Part shown: positions 23,653-32,239 of the stretch, piece by piece
Layout: each line of letters begins with the position of its first letter
Position numbering within the stretch: position 1 is the first letter of the stretch
From: Aliicoccus persicus_A
Lineage (GTDB): Bacteria; Bacillota; Bacilli; Staphylococcales; Salinicoccaceae
Assembly: GCA_020741755.1 (NCBI GenBank)
Contig: DYYI01000096.1
Coordinates: 1-33,036 of the forward strand
Direction of reading: 5' to 3'
Length of the DNA stretch: 33,036 nucleotides
Made by a program: the position numbers and the translations under genes
The notes under the pieces: model-generated
What the model was told of the DNA's origin: nothing
The model's database searches: none
The model's input: the letters and a program-made list of their open reading frames with translations, nothing else

Positions 23653-24387
23653 TTATTCAAAGTAATACTGCAATATTGTCGATATTTCTGGCTTCCATGT
23701 TTTCCATATGTGACCGCCATCCATCTCAACATATTCATATTCACAACCTTCGCCGGACAAGTAGTCGTTAAGTGCGCGATTTGGCGTTAGGAAATCGGCT
23801 TGATTGCCCATGATTGTCGTGAAGTCTTCTTCCTCGAGTCCGATCGTATGATATAAATTTAAATTCACTAACATCACCTGTGATTTAAACTTTTCTATAA
23901 ACGCTTCATCTACAAACGGGCTGAATGCTGCTGCTTGTGAGAATGTTGTCGGATATTGCAGCGCAACACTATACGCCATAGATCCCGCCAACGACTCACC
24001 AAACAATAACCGCGCATTTCCTGTGCGAAATGTCGCAAAACTATTATCCACCCAATTGATAAAGTCCGTCGCCACAAATTGTACGAATTGTTTATGCTTG
24101 TCTCCGTTAGGCGAGAAGTAGTGATTGCGCCACTCCACGCTCGGGTATGGAATGCCGACGATAATGCAGCGTTCGATTTCGCCTGACTCATATAATTTTT
24201 CATATTGACGTTCGATCTGCCCATATTTAAAGAAATCTTGTGAATCAAAAGTAATGATTACTTTATGTTTATATAAGTCTGAGTAATTTTTCGGTAAGTA
24301 GTACTGGACGTCGAATGTTTCATCTAATCCTGAAACAGTTGAAGTGACGGATGCATCGTGAATTTTACCTGGTGTTTTATCGATCAT
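23653..24387 (-). CDS. Esterase D-family alpha/beta hydrolase (YjcH-like)
   Basis: Putative esterase of the enterochelin-esterase-like group. The nucleophile elbow reads LLFGESLAGSMAYSVALQYP, with Ser in GESLAG near residue 130. The catalytic His is likely in the GGHIWKTW motif near the end (family pattern GGHxWxxW). The 244-aa length is normal. There is no signal peptide, so it is cytoplasmic. ATG 24387 follows AAGGAG. It is upstream of, and probably co-transcribed with, the yjcG-like gene about 100 nt away. The true substrate cannot be told. Confidence 0.85.
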   Translation of the reverse strand: MIDKTPGKIHDASVTSTVSGLDETFDVQYYLPKNYSDLYKHKVIITFDSQDFFKYGQIERQYEKLYESGEIERCIIVGIPYPSVEWRNHYFSPNGDKHKQFVQFVATDFINWVDNSFATFRTGNARLLFGESLAGSMAYSVALQYPTTFSQAAAFSPFVDEAFIEKFKSQVMLVNLNLYHTIGLEEEDFTTIMGNQADFLTPNRALNDYLSGEGCEYEYVEMDGGHIWKTWKPEISTILQYYFE

Positions 24388-24423
24388 ATGTTAAGCTCCT
24401 TAAACATCAATTTAAACGCACCA

Positions 24424-24453
24424 ATGCGTCAACCTAAAATCAGATTGACGCAT
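24424..24453 (-). terminator. Hairpin between glnA and the esterase gene
   Basis: ATGCGTCAA (24424-24432) pairs perfectly with TTGACGCAT (24445-24453), 12-nt loop. No T run follows on the minus strand, so it may be only a weak terminator or an RNA-stability element at the 3' end of glnA. Confidence 0.5.
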
Positions 24454-24477
24454 CGTACATATATTGTTCATTCTATT

Positions 24478-25812
24478 TTAGTAGTGTTTTAAATAATTTT
24501 CAATTTCCCACGGTGTAATTTGTGCACTATAGCTATTCCACTCGGCAATCTTATTCTTTCTAAATTGCTCGTAGATGTGCTCACCGAGCGCATCTTGCAT
24601 CACAGAGTCATCATCAAGTGCTTTAATCGCCGTGTACAATGTCGTTGGTAAATCTTCAATATCACGAGATTTTAAATGTGACTGACTCATCTCATATAAA
24701 TTTTCATTTACCGGTGACATTAAATCGAGTTTATTTTTAATGCCGTCAAGACCAGCTTTCAAAATAACAGCTGTTGCTAAATAAGGATTCGCTGACGGGT
24801 CAAGTGAACGCACTTCAGCACGTGTACCTGCACCACGCGTTGCCGGGATTCTTAGCAGCGGTGTACGGTTCATGCCACTCCAAGCGATAAACCTCGGGGC
24901 TTCGAAACCTGATTGAAGTCGTTTATACGAGTTAACGAGTGGGTTACATACAGCAGTAAAACCACGTGCATGTTCTAAAATACCTGCCATAAAGTGGCGC
25001 ATCTCATCACTCAAGCCTTCTTCATCATCTGGATTATGGAATACATTCACGCCATCTTTGAAAAGGGAAATGTTGTAGTGCATGCCGCTACCTGGTTTTT
25101 TGTGCAATGGTTTCGGCATAAACGTCACGTGCAATCCATATTTTTTAGCAACGACACGTGCGACGTGTTTGAACGTTTGTATATAGTCACTTGCTGTTAC
25201 GGCATCTTGGTATTTAAAGCTGATCTCATGTTGTGACGGGCCAACTTCATGGTGGAACATTTCAATTTCAAAGCCCATCTCAGCGAGCGTCTTGGCGATT
25301 TCTCGTCGACAAGCGCTGCTCGTATCGGCAGCATCTAAATCGAAGTAACCACTTGAATCATTCACGTTTAATGTTGCATCGTTGTTTGCGTCAAGTTTTA
25401 ACAGGAAGAATTCTGGTTCTGGTCCTAGACTGAACTGGTCATAGCCCATCTCTTCCATCTCTATAAGTACACGTTTTAAATTTGAACGCGGGTCACCTTC
25501 AAATGGCTCACCGTCCGTCGTGTAAATATCACATATTAAACGCGCCATTTTATCTTCGCCTTCGAACCAAGGCAAAATTTTCCACGTGGCAAAGTCTGGC
25601 TTTAAGAACATGTCTGATTCTTCAACTTCAACAAACCCTTCGATTGAAGAACCATCAAACATAATTTCACCGTCCAATGCTTTCTCTAACTGTTCAATCG
25701 GTAATTCTAAACTTTTGATTGAACCGAGTACATCCGTGAATTGTAGGCGCAAAAATGAAACCTCTTCTTCTTTCGCAATCTTAAGAATATCTTCCTTTCG
25801 ATATTCATTCAT
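24478..25812 (-). CDS. glnA: Glutamine synthetase, type I
   Basis: Converts glutamate and ammonia to glutamine with ATP. Family landmarks include FTDVLGSIKSLELP, the MFDGSSIEGF signature (residues about 50-60), the metal and glutamate-binding GPEPEFFLLKLD and HHEVGPSQHEI, KPGSGMHYN, and the ATP-site region NRTPLLRIPA. I place the start at ATG 25812 (MNEYRKED), giving 444 aa, the length of GSI-alpha enzymes; GGGAGAG lies about 9 nt upstream. In most Firmicutes glnR precedes glnA; here the neighbour is a divergent permease gene. Feedback regulation of the GSI-alpha type is family knowledge. Confidence 0.96.
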   Translation of the reverse strand: MNEYRKEDILKIAKEEEVSFLRLQFTDVLGSIKSLELPIEQLEKALDGEIMFDGSSIEGFVEVEESDMFLKPDFATWKILPWFEGEDKMARLICDIYTTDGEPFEGDPRSNLKRVLIEMEEMGYDQFSLGPEPEFFLLKLDANNDATLNVNDSSGYFDLDAADTSSACRREIAKTLAEMGFEIEMFHHEVGPSQHEISFKYQDAVTASDYIQTFKHVARVVAKKYGLHVTFMPKPLHKKPGSGMHYNISLFKDGVNVFHNPDDEEGLSDEMRHFMAGILEHARGFTAVCNPLVNSYKRLQSGFEAPRFIAWSGMNRTPLLRIPATRGAGTRAEVRSLDPSANPYLATAVILKAGLDGIKNKLDLMSPVNENLYEMSQSHLKSRDIEDLPTTLYTAIKALDDDSVMQDALGEHIYEQFRKNKIAEWNSYSAQITPWEIENYLKHY

Positions 25813-25847
25813 TATACTAATCTCTCCCAATATACTGTAATACATGT

Positions 25848-25875
25848 ATTTTAACCATATTTAGGGAATTTCAAA
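25848..25875 (-). promoter_or_regulatory. Putative glnA promoter
   Basis: On the minus strand TTTGAA (25870-25875) and TAAAAT (25848-25853) are 16 bp apart. A palindrome, AATACATGTATT (25839-25850), overlaps the -10. It does not match the GlnR/TnrA consensus (TGTNA-N7-TNACA) well, so nitrogen control cannot be claimed. Confidence 0.4.
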
Positions 25876-25974
25876 CATTTTTCATAGGTATAATATAATA
25901 TTGTGTGTAGCAAGTCGTGTTAAGTGATAATATAATAATGATATATTGTTTTTTTAGAACGAGAGAGGGATTAT

Positions 25975-27057
25975 ATGGCACATAGAGTGTGGTTTCAAAC
26001 TGGGGTCGCTGTCATTCTGACATTGATCATCATTTGGCTCATCATGCAAGTCGGCGTGATTTTCCAACCAATCGGTACAGTCATTACGACTGTATTTATT
26101 CCCATATTAATCGGCGGGCTATTTTTCTATATTACCGAACCGATTAAACGCTTCTTTGAGCGACGGGGATTGAATCGAATCATCAGCATACTTACTGTAA
26201 TTATTATCATTTTTGTTGTCGTGGCAATCTTCATGACATTGCTCGTACCGGTTATTTCAGATCAGATTCGAACGTTGGTCGAAATGTGGCCGAGATTACA
26301 GCGTGATTTCTTAGAATTATTGGATGTTGTTTTACTTTACCAAGATGACTTACCGTTCGATCCTTCACAGATGATCGACCAAGGCATTGAGCAAGTGACA
26401 TCATTGTTCAGTGGTCTTGCAGGGAATATATTCTCTATTCTTTCAGGTACTGTCAGTGTGTTACTCACAATCGTGTTAATCCCATTTTTCTATTTCTTTA
26501 TGATGAAGGATCACGAGCGTTTAGTACCCGCATTGTTGTCACCGTTTGGCGGTACATTCAAACAGTTTTTGAGCGAATTATTGCATGATATCGATAAAAC
26601 ACTGCGTGCCTTTATACAAGGACAATTACTTGTCAGTACGATTTTAGCCATATTGCTGTTTATCGGTTACTCAATCATTGGATTAGAATATGCACTACTC
26701 TTGGCAATGCTCGCATTAGTACTGAATATCATTCCGTTTATAGGTCCGTGGATGGCGTTTATACCAGCCGCTATTTTAGCATTGATACAAGATCCTTGGA
26801 TGTTGGTCTGGGTGTCGATTATTACATTAATTGCTCAGCAAGCTGAAAGTAACTTAATCACACCGAACGTTATGGGGCAATCGTTGCAATTACATCCATT
26901 GACAGTCATTACAGTCGTGCTTGCTGCCGGAAATATCGGTGGTTTTATCGGCATGTTAATCGCAATTCCAACATATGCAATCATCAAAGTGATTGTCATT
27001 AACATTTGGAGATACCGCACAGACTTTACGCAATCATTCTTAAGAAAAACTGAGTAA
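25975..27057 (+). CDS. AI-2E transporter-family permease
   Basis: Polytopic membrane protein of the AI-2E exporter (PF01594-type) superfamily. The layout is two N-terminal membrane helices (residues 8-55), a third near 65-90, a central soluble part (DQIRTLVEMWPRLQRDFLELL), and a hydrophobic C-terminal half with the family signature ALLLAMLALVLNIIPFIGPWMAFIPA and the end motif NVMGQSLQLHPL. The 360-aa length fits. Members include TqsA, YtvI and Na+/H+ antiporter-like proteins, so the substrate is uncertain. The start follows GAGAGAGG. It is followed about 40 nt later by galU. Confidence 0.9.
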   Translation: MAHRVWFQTGVAVILTLIIIWLIMQVGVIFQPIGTVITTVFIPILIGGLFFYITEPIKRFFERRGLNRIISILTVIIIIFVVVAIFMTLLVPVISDQIRTLVEMWPRLQRDFLELLDVVLLYQDDLPFDPSQMIDQGIEQVTSLFSGLAGNIFSILSGTVSVLLTIVLIPFFYFFMMKDHERLVPALLSPFGGTFKQFLSELLHDIDKTLRAFIQGQLLVSTILAILLFIGYSIIGLEYALLLAMLALVLNIIPFIGPWMAFIPAAILALIQDPWMLVWVSIITLIAQQAESNLITPNVMGQSLQLHPLTVITVVLAAGNIGGFIGMLIAIPTYAIIKVIVINIWRYRTDFTQSFLRKTE

Positions 27058-27099
27058 GACCAAAGGAAATAGGGATTGGGAATTATAGGAGGCGCACCG

Positions 27100-27987
27100 A
27101 TGAAGAAAGTGACAAAAGCAATCATCCCAGCAGCAGGGCTAGGGACGCGATTTTTACCGGCAACAAAAGCGATGCCGAAAGAAATGTTACCTGTGTTAGA
27201 CAAACCGACGATTCAGTATATTGTTGAAGAAGCGGTACAGGCAGGTATCACAGACATCATCATTGTGACTGGTAAGCATAAGCGCGCTATTGAAGATCAT
27301 TTTGATCATCAGCGTGAACTGGAAGAAAATTTAAAGATGAAAGGCAAGTACGATGAGTTGACAGCAGTGGAACACTCAACGAATTTAGCCAATATTTTTT
27401 ACGTGAGACAGAAGGCACCAAAAGGATTAGGCCATGCCGTTTCAGCTGCCAAGCAGTTTATTGGTGATGATCCGTGTGCGATTTTACTCGGTGATGATAT
27501 TCTCGAAGGTAAAGATGGCACATCATGTATTGGTCAAATCATCGAACAATACGAAAAGACGGGGAGCAGCGTCATCGGTGTGCAAACCGTTGCAGAGCAA
27601 GATGTGCATCGCTACGGTATCGTGGAGTACGATGAGAAAAAGGACGACCTATACACGGTATCAAACATGTTCGAAAAACCAGATCCAACGGAGACGGATT
27701 CTCGACTGGCAATCATGGGACGCTATGTGCTAACACCGGAAATTTTTGATGAACTCGATAAAGGTATCATCGGTGCAGGTGGAGAAATCCAGCTGACAGA
27801 TGCGATACTTGCAATGAAAAAGGATGGCAATAAAGTCTATGCTTACGATTTTAAAGGCGATCGCTTCGATGTTGGTCATAAACGTGGTTTTGTAAAAGCA
27901 AATATCGACTTCGCACTTCGCTCAGATGAAATGCGCGATGAAATTTTATCGTTTATGAAAGAAAAATTAGCAGAATATAATGAATAA
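27100..27987 (+). CDS. galU: UTP-glucose-1-phosphate uridylyltransferase
   Basis: Makes UDP-glucose for glycolipid anchors, teichoic-acid glycosylation and polysaccharides. The nucleotide-binding motif AAGLGTRFLPATKAMPKEMLP lies at residues 9-29, with GLGHAV and LLGDDIL further on and the catalytic region GGEIQLTDAI near 230. I place the start at ATG 27100 (MKKVTKAIIPA), 295 aa, because AGGAGG (27087-27092) is 7 nt upstream. It is probably co-transcribed with the permease before it. A terminator-like hairpin follows before murE. Confidence 0.95.
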   Translation: MKKVTKAIIPAAGLGTRFLPATKAMPKEMLPVLDKPTIQYIVEEAVQAGITDIIIVTGKHKRAIEDHFDHQRELEENLKMKGKYDELTAVEHSTNLANIFYVRQKAPKGLGHAVSAAKQFIGDDPCAILLGDDILEGKDGTSCIGQIIEQYEKTGSSVIGVQTVAEQDVHRYGIVEYDEKKDDLYTVSNMFEKPDPTETDSRLAIMGRYVLTPEIFDELDKGIIGAGGEIQLTDAILAMKKDGNKVYAYDFKGDRFDVGHKRGFVKANIDFALRSDEMRDEILSFMKEKLAEYNE

Positions 27988-27992
27988 TCGTT

Positions 27993-28029
27993 TGGCCCAC
28001 CTTGAGTTCTAGGTGCGGCCACTTTATTT
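27993..28029 (+). terminator. Probable terminator after galU
   Basis: TGGCCCACCT (27993-28002) pairs with AGGTG-C-GGCCA (28011-28021), ten base pairs with one bulged C, 8-nt loop. The following CTTTATTTC is an imperfect T tract, so termination may be partial. Confidence 0.65.
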
Positions 28030-28055
28030 CATAATAGATGTAGAGGTGGAAAATT

Positions 28056-29534
28056 TTGAAAGTAAGTGAACTATTAAACCTAATAAAAATCAAAGAAACA
28101 TATGGTACATTTCCAGAAAACGTGCATAACATTACGCAAGATTCACGTGAAGTAGATGAACACTCTGTCTTTGTTGCTGTAAAAGGTTTACGTGTCGATG
28201 GTCATGATTTTATAGACAGTGCAATTGAGGCAGGATGTCGCATGATCGTAGCGAGCAAGTTTGTAGAAACGCCAGAACATGTGGGATTAATCGTCGTCCG
28301 TAACAGTGAAAAAGCAGCTGCAAAGTTCTCGGAATATATTTATGATTTTCCACATAAAAATTATTACATGATTGGGGTAACTGGTACGAACGGTAAGACG
28401 ACGGTCTCGACGATGATTCATCACTTGAGCCGTGCGCTCGGTAAAAATAGTGCATACCTTGGCACGAACGGGTTTTTAATCAATGAGACTCGGCAGGAGA
28501 GTTTGAATACGACACCAGAGACAACGCGCCTTCATAAACGTTTAGTAGACGCTCGAGAGACAAATAGCGATGTATTCACGATGGAGGTTTCTTCCCATGC
28601 CTTACAGATTGGTCGTTCGTTAGGTATCGAATACGACATTACGATCTTCACAAACTTGACGCAAGATCACTTAGATTTTCATAAGACGATGGATGCGTAC
28701 GGGTTTTCAAAAGGATTGCTGTTCTCTCAAATGGGACAGGATGTTAAGAAAGAGAAATATGCGATATTAAACGATGATGACCCTTGGAGTAATATATATG
28801 AAAATATGACGGCGCATGAAGTGGTGACGTATGGCATGACTGACCGTGCAGATTTTTATCCGACAAATATTAACGGTTCACTTGCTGGATTTTCATTTAC
28901 ATTGAATACGCCGGAAGGTGCGTTTGAAGTAGAGTCACCTTACATTGGAGAATTTAATATACAAAACTTAATGTGTGCAATTATCAGCGAATGGCTACAA
29001 GGGTTCTCATTAGAAAACATCGTTCAAGCCATTCCTAAAATGTCACCGGTTGAGGGCAGACTAGAAGTGCTGGATCCTAGATTACCGGTAGATATCATCA
29101 TCGATTTTGCACACACACCGGATGCACTGTCTAAAATATTTGATACGGTTGAACCCTTTGTCAAAGGCAAGCTCATATTCTTGGTCGGCATGACGGGTGA
29201 GCGTGACTATTCGAAGGGCCGTGAGATGGGAGAGATTACTTCTCGTGCGGATGTCGCGATTTACACGCCGGACAATCCAGCAAACGATGATCCACAAATG
29301 CTCGTGGACTTGCTGGTAGAAGGTGCGACACACGATAACTACTACGGTTTTATTGACCGTGCAGAAGGTATTAGAAAAGCAATAGAGCTCTCTAAACCGG
29401 GCGATACGATTGTACTCGCGTGTAAAGGACGAGAGCCGTACCAAATTATGGAAAACTACGTTAAGGCACCACATAGGGATGACTTGATTGCACTCGAAGC
29501 AGCATATGATAAGTATGGTAAAACCGAAGCTTAA
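28056..29534 (+). CDS. murE: UDP-MurNAc-tripeptide synthetase, L-lysine adding (MurE)
   Basis: Adds the third amino acid of the peptidoglycan stem peptide. The ATP loop VTGTNGKTT lies at residues 108-116. The motif DNPANDDP near residue 405 matches lysine-adding MurE of staphylococci; meso-diaminopimelate enzymes have DNPR instead. KGREPYQIM and PHRDDLIALEAA at the C-terminus are also staphylococcal. The 492-aa length is usual. The start is TTG at 28056 with AGAGGTGGA upstream. It is followed about 50 nt later by prfC, the staphylococcal order. It implies an L-Lys (A3 or A4 type) cell wall. Confidence 0.96.
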   Translation: MKVSELLNLIKIKETYGTFPENVHNITQDSREVDEHSVFVAVKGLRVDGHDFIDSAIEAGCRMIVASKFVETPEHVGLIVVRNSEKAAAKFSEYIYDFPHKNYYMIGVTGTNGKTTVSTMIHHLSRALGKNSAYLGTNGFLINETRQESLNTTPETTRLHKRLVDARETNSDVFTMEVSSHALQIGRSLGIEYDITIFTNLTQDHLDFHKTMDAYGFSKGLLFSQMGQDVKKEKYAILNDDDPWSNIYENMTAHEVVTYGMTDRADFYPTNINGSLAGFSFTLNTPEGAFEVESPYIGEFNIQNLMCAIISEWLQGFSLENIVQAIPKMSPVEGRLEVLDPRLPVDIIIDFAHTPDALSKIFDTVEPFVKGKLIFLVGMTGERDYSKGREMGEITSRADVAIYTPDNPANDDPQMLVDLLVEGATHDNYYGFIDRAEGIRKAIELSKPGDTIVLACKGREPYQIMENYVKAPHRDDLIALEAAYDKYGKTEA

Positions 29535-29583
29535 CTGATATAATCACGAATGTAAATTTTTGAATAGATTGGACAAATAAAGC

Positions 29584-31143
29584 ATGAGTATTGAACAAGA
29601 AGTAAACAACCGCAGAACATTTGGGATTATTTCTCACCCTGATGCAGGTAAAACAACATTAACTGAAAAATTATTATTGTTCGGTGGTGCGATTCGCTCT
29701 GCCGGTACAGTAAAAGGGAAAAAGACAGGTAAATTTGCGACCTCTGACTGGATGAAAGTAGAGCAAGAGCGTGGTATCTCCGTAACGAGTTCGGTGATGC
29801 AGTTTGATTTTGATGGATTTAAAATCAATATATTAGACACACCGGGACACGAAGATTTCTCTGAAGATACGTATCGTACATTGATGGCGGTAGACTCTGC
29901 TGTCATGGTCATCGATGCAGCGAAAGGTATTGAACCTCAGACGCTGAAGTTGTTTAAAGTATGTCGTATGCGTGGTATTCCTATTTTCACTTTCATCAAT
30001 AAACTCGACCGCGTTGGTAAAGAACCGTTTGAATTATTAGAAGAGATTGAGGAAACGCTTGATATTGAAACATATCCGATGACATGGCCGATTGGTATGG
30101 GACCGTCGTTCTTCGGCATTATCAATCGCAAAGATAAAACGATCAATCCATTTAAAGAGGATGCGCTGCTTCAGTTAAATGACGACTATAGTCTTGAGTC
30201 CCCGCATCCAATCGAAGCGGATTCAGCATTTCAAAATGCACTTGAGGAATTCATGCTTGTTGAAGAAGCGGGTGATGAATTTGACGCAGATAAAATTGCA
30301 ACTGGCGATTTAACACCAGTATTTTTCGGCTCTGCGCTCTCAACATTTGGTATCGAAGAATTTTTAGACACGTATGTCGATTTTGCACCATCACCGATGC
30401 CGCGAAATACAACGGAGGAGAGTAAAGTCGCTCCAACCGATGAGGCGTTTCGTGGTTTTATTTTCAAAATCCAAGCGAATATGGATCCAAGGCATAGAGA
30501 CCGCATTGCATTTTTACGTGTCGTCAGTGGAAAATTTGAGCGGGGCATGGACACGACGCTTGCACGCACATCGAAAAAACATAAAATTACACGTGCTACG
30601 ATGTTCATGGCAGACGATAAAGAGACCGTAAACGAGGCATATGCAGGTGATATTATCGGGTTGTACGATACTGGTAACTTCCAAATCGGTGATACGCTAT
30701 ATGGGCAAAATGGTAAAGTGACTTTCGAGGCACTGCCACAATTTACACCTGAGTTGTTTATGAAAGTCAGTGCAAAAAACGTCATGAAACAAAAGCATTT
30801 CTATAAAGGCATTGAGCAGCTCGTACAAGAAGGTGCTATTCAATACTACAAGACTGTGCATACGAATCAGCCGATTTTAGGTGCTGTCGGTCAGTTGCAG
30901 TTTGAAGTATTTGAGCATCGTATGAAGCATGAATATAATACGGATATTATTATGGAACCGATAGGTAAGAAGATTGCACGTTGGGTCGAGAATCAAGATG
31001 ATATTAAAGATGCGATGAGTACGAGTCGCTCGAATTTAGTGCTCGATCGATATGATAATAAAGTGTTCTTATTTGAGAATGAGTTTGCAACGCGATGGTT
31101 CAGTGAGAAATATCCGGAAATCAAGTTGTACAATTTATTGTAG
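29584..31143 (+). CDS. prfC: Peptide chain release factor 3
   Basis: Translational GTPase that recycles release factors 1 and 2 from the ribosome. The P-loop SHPDAGKTT lies at residues 17-25, switch II is DTPGHEDFSEDTYR, and the guanine motif is NKLD. The C-terminal end fits RF3. The 519-aa length is normal. ATG 29584 has only a weak ribosome-binding site (GGACAAATAAAGC before ATG), unlike neighbours with clear GGAGG sites, so expression may be low or coupled to murE. Confidence 0.96.
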   Translation: MSIEQEVNNRRTFGIISHPDAGKTTLTEKLLLFGGAIRSAGTVKGKKTGKFATSDWMKVEQERGISVTSSVMQFDFDGFKINILDTPGHEDFSEDTYRTLMAVDSAVMVIDAAKGIEPQTLKLFKVCRMRGIPIFTFINKLDRVGKEPFELLEEIEETLDIETYPMTWPIGMGPSFFGIINRKDKTINPFKEDALLQLNDDYSLESPHPIEADSAFQNALEEFMLVEEAGDEFDADKIATGDLTPVFFGSALSTFGIEEFLDTYVDFAPSPMPRNTTEESKVAPTDEAFRGFIFKIQANMDPRHRDRIAFLRVVSGKFERGMDTTLARTSKKHKITRATMFMADDKETVNEAYAGDIIGLYDTGNFQIGDTLYGQNGKVTFEALPQFTPELFMKVSAKNVMKQKHFYKGIEQLVQEGAIQYYKTVHTNQPILGAVGQLQFEVFEHRMKHEYNTDIIMEPIGKKIARWVENQDDIKDAMSTSRSNLVLDRYDNKVFLFENEFATRWFSEKYPEIKLYNLL

Positions 31144-31212
31144 GCGAATTAAGAAAAATTACTTTACAAGTTACTAATAACCATGTAGTATGAATTTGTT
31201 GATAATTTAATA

Positions 31213-31321
31213 GAGCTCTCAAGAAGGGGAGTAACGAGTAGGCGACGCCTATTAAATACATCGTCATGACGGAATTTTAATTCCCGGTGTATTTTAGCAA
31301 CTAACATTGTATCGTGAGACC
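31213..31321 (+). promoter_or_regulatory. yybP-ykoY (manganese) riboswitch aptamer
   Basis: The leader of the TerC-family gene carries features of the yybP-ykoY class: AAGGGGAGTAAC near 31224, a GC-rich GGCGACGCC hairpin (31241-31249), CATCGTCATGACGG (31259-31272) and TTTTAGCAACTAACAT (31283-31298). The closing stem can form from TCTCA (31217-31221) and TGAGA (31315-31319). This riboswitch senses Mn2+ and is known before TerC/YkoY-type genes. The left arm of the terminator at 31316 overlaps the aptamer's 3' strand, so ligand binding should prevent termination. Confidence 0.85.
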
Positions 31322-31363
31322 TTCGCCTATAGATCTTGATCTATTTGGCGAGGGTCTCTTTTA
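31316..31363 (+). terminator. Riboswitch expression-platform terminator
   Basis: GAGACCTTCGCC (31316-31327) pairs with GGCGAGGGTCTC (31347-31358), 12 bp with one wobble. An inner ATAGATC/GATCTAT stem extends it. TTTTAT follows. GAGA at 31316-31319 is shared with the aptamer's closing stem, so the two structures exclude each other. Confidence 0.88.
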
Positions 31364-31396
31364 TATTGTCTCAAACAATTGAATTGGAGGATTACA

Positions 31397-32152
31397 ATGG
31401 ATACAGCTATTTTAATGGAATACCTATGGGTACTCGTTGTTTTAATTGCATTAGAAGGTTTGCTTGCCGCAGATAATGCAGTCGTACTCGCAGTACTCGT
31501 TAAGCACTTAGACAAGAAAGAGCGTGCGAAAGCATTGTTCTACGGACTACTCGGTGCATTTGTATTTAGACTCATTGCAATATTCTTACTCGTTTGGCTC
31601 GTTCAATGGTGGTATGTACAGGCGATTGGTGGACTATACTTAATCTATATCTCGGTCAACCACTTCGTGCAGATGCGAAAGAACAATGGCAAGGATGTCA
31701 AACCGAAAAAGCAATCTGGTTTCTGGATGACGGTGTTAAAAGTAGAGATCGCAGACATTGCATTTGCGATTGACTCAATTTTAGCAGCAGCAGCAATCGC
31801 GTTAACATTACCTGAAGTGGGTGGAGACTTCTTCGGCGTCAACGCAGGTCAGTATACGGTGATGTTTATCGGTGGTTTAATCGGTGTAATTATTATGAGA
31901 TTCTTTGCACGTTTCTTTGTCGAAGTACTGAATAAGAAACCAGGTCTTGAGATGGCAGCATTTATAATCGTCGCATGGGTCGGGGTAAAACTACTCGTAT
32001 TAACGATGGCACACGAAGATATCGGATGGATTCCACACGAATTCCCACACTCAACTGAGTGGAAAGTCATATTCTGGTCAGTCATGGTAATCGTTGTCCT
32101 TTGGGGTATTTTCACGAAACAGAACAAAAAGTTGTCACAAGTTGAGCAATAA
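31397..32152 (+). CDS. TerC/Alx-family membrane protein (YkoY-like)
   Basis: Integral membrane protein of the TerC family, linked in Bacillus and others to Mn2+ export, including metallation of secreted enzymes. The family's acidic motifs are seen in ALEGLLAADNAVVLAVLV (helix 1) and VEIADIAFAIDSILAA (central), with an FFARFF...EMAAF region near residue 180. About seven membrane segments are likely. The start is ATG 31397 (MDTAILMEY), 251 aa, with TTGGAGG 6 nt upstream. The upstream Mn2+-riboswitch supports a manganese role. The C-terminus ends in a basic tail. No terminator is obvious after it. Confidence 0.92.
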   Translation: MDTAILMEYLWVLVVLIALEGLLAADNAVVLAVLVKHLDKKERAKALFYGLLGAFVFRLIAIFLLVWLVQWWYVQAIGGLYLIYISVNHFVQMRKNNGKDVKPKKQSGFWMTVLKVEIADIAFAIDSILAAAAIALTLPEVGGDFFGVNAGQYTVMFIGGLIGVIIMRFFARFFVEVLNKKPGLEMAAFIIVAWVGVKLLVLTMAHEDIGWIPHEFPHSTEWKVIFWSVMVIVVLWGIFTKQNKKLSQVEQ

Positions 32153-32239
32153 TTTTCGTTTTTTAATGTAAATTGTTAGTAATAATTTTAGTAACTTTAT
32201 AAAATGACACTATCCTATACTTAATGGAAGGTGAAAATT

